Shown one piece after another: positions 10,901-11,290 of a DNA stretch of 11,290 bases. The position numbers were made by a program, and so were the translations under genes. The stretch comes from CAUZRD01 sp963582255 (GTDB lineage Bacteria > Pseudomonadota > Alphaproteobacteria > Rhizobiales > TMED25), in NCBI GenBank assembly GCA_963582255.1, contig CAUZRD010000062.1, positions 1-11,290 of the forward strand, in the 5' to 3' direction. The notes under the pieces were generated by a model that did not search any database, had not been told where the DNA came from, and saw only the letters and a program-made list of their open reading frames with translations. Position 1 is the first letter of the stretch. Each line of letters begins with the position of its first letter.

Positions 10901-11067
10901 AATCCGGTTGCGTCTGGGATTGGACTGTAGAAGGCATCACCGTTCCAGCGATCCTTTGGAATTTCACCAATTGCGCATTTGCGATCGTTCAAAAACGCCC
11001 ACAACGAATCCGGATCGTGAATGTCACCAGGGAAGCGGCAACCAAGCCCTACAACTGCAATTTCCAT
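1918..11067 (-). CDS. Monomodular fully reducing type I polyketide synthase with two C-terminal condensation domains
   Basis: A single uninterrupted 3049-residue protein. Domains by residue are KS 1-425, AT 541-850, DH 900-1190, structural pseudo-KR 1191-1430, ER 1431-1755, KR 1773-1955, ACP 2045-2125, degenerate C1 2148-2535 and C2 2585-3030. Catalytic motifs of every PKS domain are intact, so each cycle can reduce the beta-carbon fully to a methylene. There is no loading domain, docking helix, methyltransferase or thioesterase. This suggests a stand-alone, probably iterative enzyme that makes a saturated chain and releases it through C2 by acyl transfer to an external alcohol or amine. The ATG at 11067 starts directly in the KS consensus (MEIAVVGLGCRFPG) and has a ribosome site GGGAAG five bases upstream. 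The stop is TAG. The sulfotransferase and PPTase nearby suggest a sulfated lipid or polyketide. KS-AT-DH-ER-KR-ACP is the order of mycobacterial Mas/Pks2-type lipid synthases; the fused tandem C domains are the unusual part. The product is not predictable. Confidence 0.95.
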   Translation of the reverse strand: MEIAVVGLGCRFPGDIHDPDSLWAFLNDRKCAIGEIPKDRWNGDAFYSPIPDATGFSRSKWGGFINRVFDFDCEFFDISPAEAQRLDPQQRLLLQVAYEAIQDSSQTLLSMSSATTGVFVGISTSDFAGVMRYRNRNDDLWGGSGCALSIAANRISHRLNLKGPSFPVDTACSSALIAIDQACRNISTGMCDQAIAGGVNCLFEPNQFIAFSNANMLSHTGRISTFDSAANGYVRSEGCGLVILRPLEAALEDGERIYAVISSTAANQDGWTSTLMAPSMRAQEIMLGKLVEQANLSPGMVNYVEAHGTGTPTGDPIEAHAIGHQFGRVKRKGPVAIGSSKPNLGHMEPAAGVAGFIKTVLSVYHGFVPPNIHFKNPNPSIPFEALNIKVPIEPTPIGNDNGQRYAVVNSFGWGGANASALVHNYMPERSRKSAAKQLNKDCPVSENITIVPFSAHSHNSLVRWGKTLADSLSNTPIDPDKASDVAYAISKKRDHFSERAAVLCNGSGTLSSNLHHAVDVLESQESESENVFNAHAISPRKVVFTFSGQGAQWWAMGRGLLKSSDVFSTKIDAFDKYFSKLSGWKVRDVLLANEEKSLINQGEYAQPALIALQIALAEVWKAHGVKPTAVLGHSLGEISAAHIAGAISLEELARVMHVRSRIQHQAPERGAMAVVGISADQMEDFLSLHPEVVISAYNNARTTTISGRAKPLEQILKDLEAHDPNLFIRRLQTDFAWHSELLDYGEEWFRKNLSKVKWKRPNIPFISTVTGVPEEVFNLDYWWSNLRQPVSYHQAINWCIRQNYDTFIEIGPDRTVTPLTMTIVQDSGKNIVVVHSLERTKQDEVAFKTAIARLYVNGVDVDWDRLCSRSGPAHHKLPLFPWGNQTIRYMPRESEAALFEDLVHPILGRRIFAPHVGWFSDIDVKRLPWLKDHKIVGDIVFPAAGFIEIMLAAISDYCGQGPVELSSIHFREALSVKPNGTVSITTYFEPASGKIEIFARTRDSEDDWALRAEAYGFQRAIEIDAFRDEDLSARAVTAELDQSHFYTLAEHHGLNYGPAFQGVCKIQITGDSTSVNTIALPEPAREYSEEYYLHPSAFDSLLQASLGLSDYDAKLWWPQGENTHIEEADERYTLKLPISIDRLLWTGYLPLEFTAHVWGRNDETGVYVAFGDDNRPRLRVENMDIRAVTLSHATIRDSQPVARYLAEQFLPIDHENRQEEATADHWFLIAGDDNMAAKRLANAMTARGVQIIFSQTSTISQDINTWTSEEGRTAHILYYDALDKITSDEGGIPQSAASIIENFIITARMIDTIAMSRNSIELVVATLEARATTVETQMPLHGLCHRALIGATRTVANELQGVKVRSIDVDRDTLARPNALIDILLSNNDESEWVLRGKKCFVPRVQEISRDTLRPRTELIDAHNQHRNYSVSVRKPGSFDNLLLREETMPECGNDDVLIESTSVGLNFRDVMATTGVLPGEPNDDTAWWCNLGGEASGTVIATGVNVIKVKTGERVIAYGKGLMRRFFSVNQSQVALVPDNIDLRDAAAVPVAYLTALYCLDTIGHLSKGEKVLIHLGTGGVGLAAIEVAKHIGAEIFTTAGNEKKRQYLRDLGIEHVMDSRDLTFGDEILAVTGGRGVDVILNSLAGSAIDVGLSCLAPFGRFIEIGKRDVEENKPIGLKTLSQNKSYSVVDLSVMNSHAPNIAQKILTQALDYLHSGIYAKIPIKRFTSAQASDAMRLMSRAEHIGKILIDFDDGEIPIHQNIYTPAKFRLDRSYLITGGTSGFGIVLADWLSQSGAGAVHLASRGGTVSAENTHILEQMRARGTRVELVTLDVTNRDHVFKLFAHEKQSGQPIAGIYHAAAVLDDGMLSQQDSEKIQRVVRPKVTGGWNLHLASLDAGCTNEHFVLLSSISEVFGSAGQANYAAANSFLNGLADYRQTRGLSANAVCLGALSETGMVARSDSLGGYLNSLGIKPMKNADVIDAFSQVARIANPVLTFATIDWPALGRAMPNTTTTPRVNALVAASSAKHSLLRGQLASTPRERWHDIVAKTVQDEINKVLKIEGRELPIDQPFAEIGIDSLSVFELKNRIESLADISLSASQFLQTPTIQGVAEIIAEAIEESERNISKVSRETTNSKDQNKDIDRIVALTDAQRAMLASDIPLDHMPLTAITIIVDDDCDEITLKSAIAALSAEHTALKLRSYPTQTRDLGIDGQPQLVRLSDSTPDVVLPDENGALWQFGLSGNGQLTIAAHPLAGDVHSAMVIGNQLVGHLVGKRISKPEANDWAQVSQERRIEFGSPEDISGRGYWREMLARIETPQLPNSSKLAYVEPAIADPYRQVGACSYGKKIVNLSPNKREETMMIAALGFAISSVSGSVDFVIERFEDGRKARKSAVGPVGKMVPVVIDSLLNTTAGIMAATERILNETRCHPAFDTQTIQNAFSDELPNACATLRCFGIVYVNANTVSIDTAQALIRSFQLDMPHDICLHVTRIDGELSLDLLFDKSRVTAGDIRAIGDMLIKTICKFSGKKSASNSSFNQSWRLNKSIELSRETAIKKLALQKNPADLPYSAAHRIVAGIDGSLPLSMQQKFLLEALQNPQATDDFKKFWWVSRAFRVRPTIDLQRLKTAAALVAKRHDTSRTRFIEADGGFRTLIEASFEPHVELHDFGRVDEDEIVRIIEDLDQETPNPFSDPLWSIKVLRCASDSDVIYVRAHHSVFDGWSTALFIEEMLRALMGQNLQESQLKPADYLNKYDCSHDPRIMAEREEYFRNLLQNLPSVPYLSDSAKNQTPNLDFVRSGLAQELVVTVTNTQKQEIIERARTSGASPSSLLIGAMAQAIGVVSGSDDDVLICVPMAMRHDLALRNYLGWVATIAPVCCKISQHRSLATLGRQIYDQYQTSMLHLPADFTLRRGALHREMGIGGSYLTLFEAGMLTADASRGESSMRELTRLGADTAVNLAGYEIQPIGTGRVRAGCAYHVDIRSFEGPAGHSYRCCYDSTIISPETARNLFHEVLDRLGVSGPPLNTIRENSPLLMDPTRVE
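1978..3315 (-). other. C-terminal condensation-type domain (C2), motif intact
   Basis: Residues about 2585-3030. It begins with LPLSMQQKFLLEA, has HDTSRTRFIEADGG, and carries the canonical active site HHSVFDGWS at 2721-2729 (catalytic His2722, Asp2726). Later blocks DDDVLICVPMAMRHDLALRNYLG and CCYDSTIISPE match the C-domain latch and C-terminal regions, the first shown only in outline. Only a tail of about 20 residues follows, with no A domain, PCP or thioesterase. C2 is the likely chain-release catalyst, making an ester or amide with a free acceptor, like PapA-type or fungal PKS-terminal C domains. Confidence 0.87.
3463..4626 (-). other. Degenerate condensation-type domain (C1)
   Basis: Residues about 2148-2535 follow the C-domain fold: LTDAQRAM at the start, HTALKLRSYP, GYWREML, then a FEDGRKARKSAVGPVG block matching the GR...vG region, and LLFDKSRVTAGDI near the end. 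The active-site motif HHxxxDG reads AHPLAGD (2256-2262): the first histidine is Ala and DG is inverted to GD. Condensation or acyl-transfer activity is therefore unlikely. A structural, gating or substrate-holding role for C2 is possible. The assignment rests on eye-read motifs only. Confidence 0.7.
4693..4935 (-). other. Acyl carrier protein (ACP) domain
   Basis: Residues about 2045-2125, ending in a short linker rich in charged residues before C1. The phosphopantetheine attachment serine is Ser2083 in EIGIDSLSVFELKNR (codon at 4819-4821). It is the only carrier domain in the window, so the neighbouring PPTase has one clear target and the module can hold one growing chain. Confidence 0.94.
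5203..5751 (-). other. Ketoreductase (KR) catalytic domain, B-type
   Basis: Residues about 1773-1955. The nucleotide-binding motif is TGGTSGFG and the catalytic set is Lys1886, Ser1912, Tyr1925 and Asn1929, with the normal 13-residue Ser-Tyr spacing. The LDD motif at 1866-1868 (AVLDDGML) marks a B-type KR, which by family rule gives the D-configured 3-hydroxy intermediate. That centre is then lost if DH and ER act. Confidence 0.9.
5803..7497 (-). other. Structural pseudo-KR segment plus enoylreductase (ER) domain
   Basis: Residues 1191-1430 fit the non-catalytic KR half that precedes ER in reducing modules. No methyltransferase SAM motif is visible there. ER occupies about 1431-1755. It has SVGLNFRDVM, the NADPH-binding block HLGTGGVGLAA (1576-1586), and EIGKRD with Lys1669 and Asp1671, the conserved proton-donor candidates. 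The residue that reads Tyr or Val at the GMYPG-like block is Leu here (GVLPG). Confidence 0.87.
7498..8370 (-). other. Dehydratase (DH) domain of the PKS
   Basis: Residues about 900-1190. His933 begins the HxxxGxxxxP motif (HKIVGDIVFP). Asp1099 lies in HPSAFDSLLQ, with Gln1103 at the DxxxQ position, and YGP is at 1056-1058. All expected catalytic positions are kept, so dehydration of the 3-hydroxyacyl intermediate is expected. Confidence 0.88.
8518..9447 (-). other. Acyltransferase (AT) domain of the PKS
   Basis: Residues about 541-850. FSGQGAQWWAMG opens the domain, the nucleophile is Ser634 in GHSLGE, and His738 lies in TDFAWHSELLD. GHSLGE is typical of malonyl-type ATs, whereas methylmalonyl ATs often read GHSQGE. 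The second specificity block is FAWH, neither the HAFH of malonyl nor the YASH of methylmalonyl enzymes. Malonyl-CoA is therefore favoured but not certain. Confidence 0.88.
9793..11067 (-). other. Ketosynthase (KS) domain of the PKS
   Basis: Residues 1-425. The decarboxylative condensation triad is complete: Cys172 in DTACSSAL, His307 in EAHGTGTPTGDP and His346 in NLGHMEPAAGVAG. The closing block NSFGWGGANAS is also present. The protein starts only a few residues before the KS core, so there is no N-terminal docking segment and no loading module. Confidence 0.95.
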
Positions 11068-11072
11068 TTCAG

Positions 11073-11078
11073 CTTCCC
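11073..11078 (-). promoter_or_regulatory. Ribosome binding site of the PKS gene
   Basis: GGGAAG on the minus strand lies five bases before ATG 11067. It supports this start, which also matches the KS N-terminal consensus. Confidence 0.65.
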
Positions 11079-11096
11079 AGCCAGGTACATGGCTGG
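11077..11096. repeat. Inverted repeat next to the PKS ribosome site
   Basis: CCAGCCA and TGGCTGG are perfect 7-base arms around a 6-base loop. In the PKS mRNA leader the downstream arm overlaps the first two G of the GGGAAG ribosome site. A hairpin here could limit ribosome access, or the site could bind a protein as DNA. This is inference from position. Confidence 0.5.
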
Positions 11097-11117
11097 TCCA
11101 TTTTTCATCTTTTTGAG

Positions 11118-11147
11118 TTCACTCCAGCAGGTGCCTGCTGGAGTGAA
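11118..11147. repeat. 30-bp palindrome in the PKS upstream region
   Basis: TTCACTCCAGCAGG and its exact reverse complement flank a 2-base centre (TG). The arms are perfect over 14 bases, about 50 bases upstream of the PKS start. Read on the minus strand it is followed by an A-rich, not T-rich, stretch. On the plus strand only a weak TGTTTA follows. It therefore does not look like a normal intrinsic terminator and is more likely an operator for a dimeric regulator or a leader hairpin. Confidence 0.6.
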
Positions 11148-11204
11148 TGTTTAATGCATCATGTGGGGACAACGACAAGGAATATTGGCACCAAACACCC
11201 CCAT

Positions 11205-11218
11205 TAAACAGTTGTTTA
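11205..11218. repeat. 14-bp palindrome, possible operator
   Basis: TAAACA and TGTTTA are perfect 6-base arms around GT. It lies 138 bases upstream of the PKS ATG, near where a promoter could be. Length and symmetry suit a dimeric helix-turn-helix regulator. No regulator gene is in the window. Confidence 0.4.
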
Positions 11219-11290
11219 GTCCCTGTTTATCTTTCGATATATGCCATAAGCATATCCCCAACGTGCTAAAACGTTTGTGACGACACGGTT

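Larger units (their letters stand above)
11068..11290 (-). promoter_or_regulatory. Upstream regulatory region of the PKS gene
   Basis: These 223 bases hold no convincing gene. They carry the leader hairpin at 11077-11096, the 30-bp palindrome at 11118-11147, TAAACA-gt-TGTTTA at 11205-11218 and ATATGC-cataa-GCATAT at 11239-11255. The promoter of the giant PKS gene is expected here, but I cannot point to a good -35/-10 pair. The third repeat has the look of a TetR-family operator half-site pair, which is a guess from shape only. Confidence 0.5.

Noticed and set aside
11118..11147. The 30-bp palindrome as an intrinsic terminator
   Set aside because: The minus-strand downstream flank is A-rich and the plus-strand flank has only a weak T stretch, so it does not fit a normal terminator in either direction.
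1..11290. tRNA, rRNA, CRISPR array, insertion sequence or prophage genes
   Set aside because: No cloverleaf, regular spaced repeats, transposase or phage-like frames were seen; almost the whole window is explained by three genes.

Overview
The window holds three genes of a small lipid or polyketide biosynthesis locus, plus a palindrome-rich upstream region. Base composition is close to balanced by eye, start codons are ATG, and gaps are short. The proteins resemble bacterial (proteobacterial or marine-type) homologues. The genus cannot be told from the sequence alone.

Layout from left to right. Positions 1-1024 (minus strand) carry a sulfotransferase whose C-terminus runs off the left edge. 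A 110-base divergent gap follows, containing a 14-bp inverted repeat. Positions 1135-1833 (plus strand) carry an Sfp-type 4'-phosphopantetheinyl transferase. After an 84-base convergent gap, positions 1918-11067 (minus strand) hold one giant gene of 3049 residues. It encodes a single-module, fully reducing type I polyketide synthase in the order KS-AT-DH-(structural pseudo-KR)-ER-KR-ACP. The ACP is followed by two tandem condensation-type (C) domains instead of a thioesterase. The last 223 bases hold no gene but carry several inverted repeats, including a 30-bp palindrome with perfect 14-bp arms.

Proposed logic (inference). The transferase arms the ACP serine (S2083). The PKS module builds a saturated acyl chain, probably iteratively because it is alone and has no docking or loading domains. 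The second C domain, with an intact HHxxxDGWS motif, releases the chain onto an alcohol or amine acceptor. The neighbouring sulfotransferase would add a sulfate from PAPS to the product or acceptor. This resembles a compact, fused version of the logic of mycobacterial sulfolipid assembly (Pks2 with PapA-type acyltransferases and a sulfotransferase). The C1 domain has lost its catalytic histidine motif and probably serves a structural or binding role. The product is unknown.
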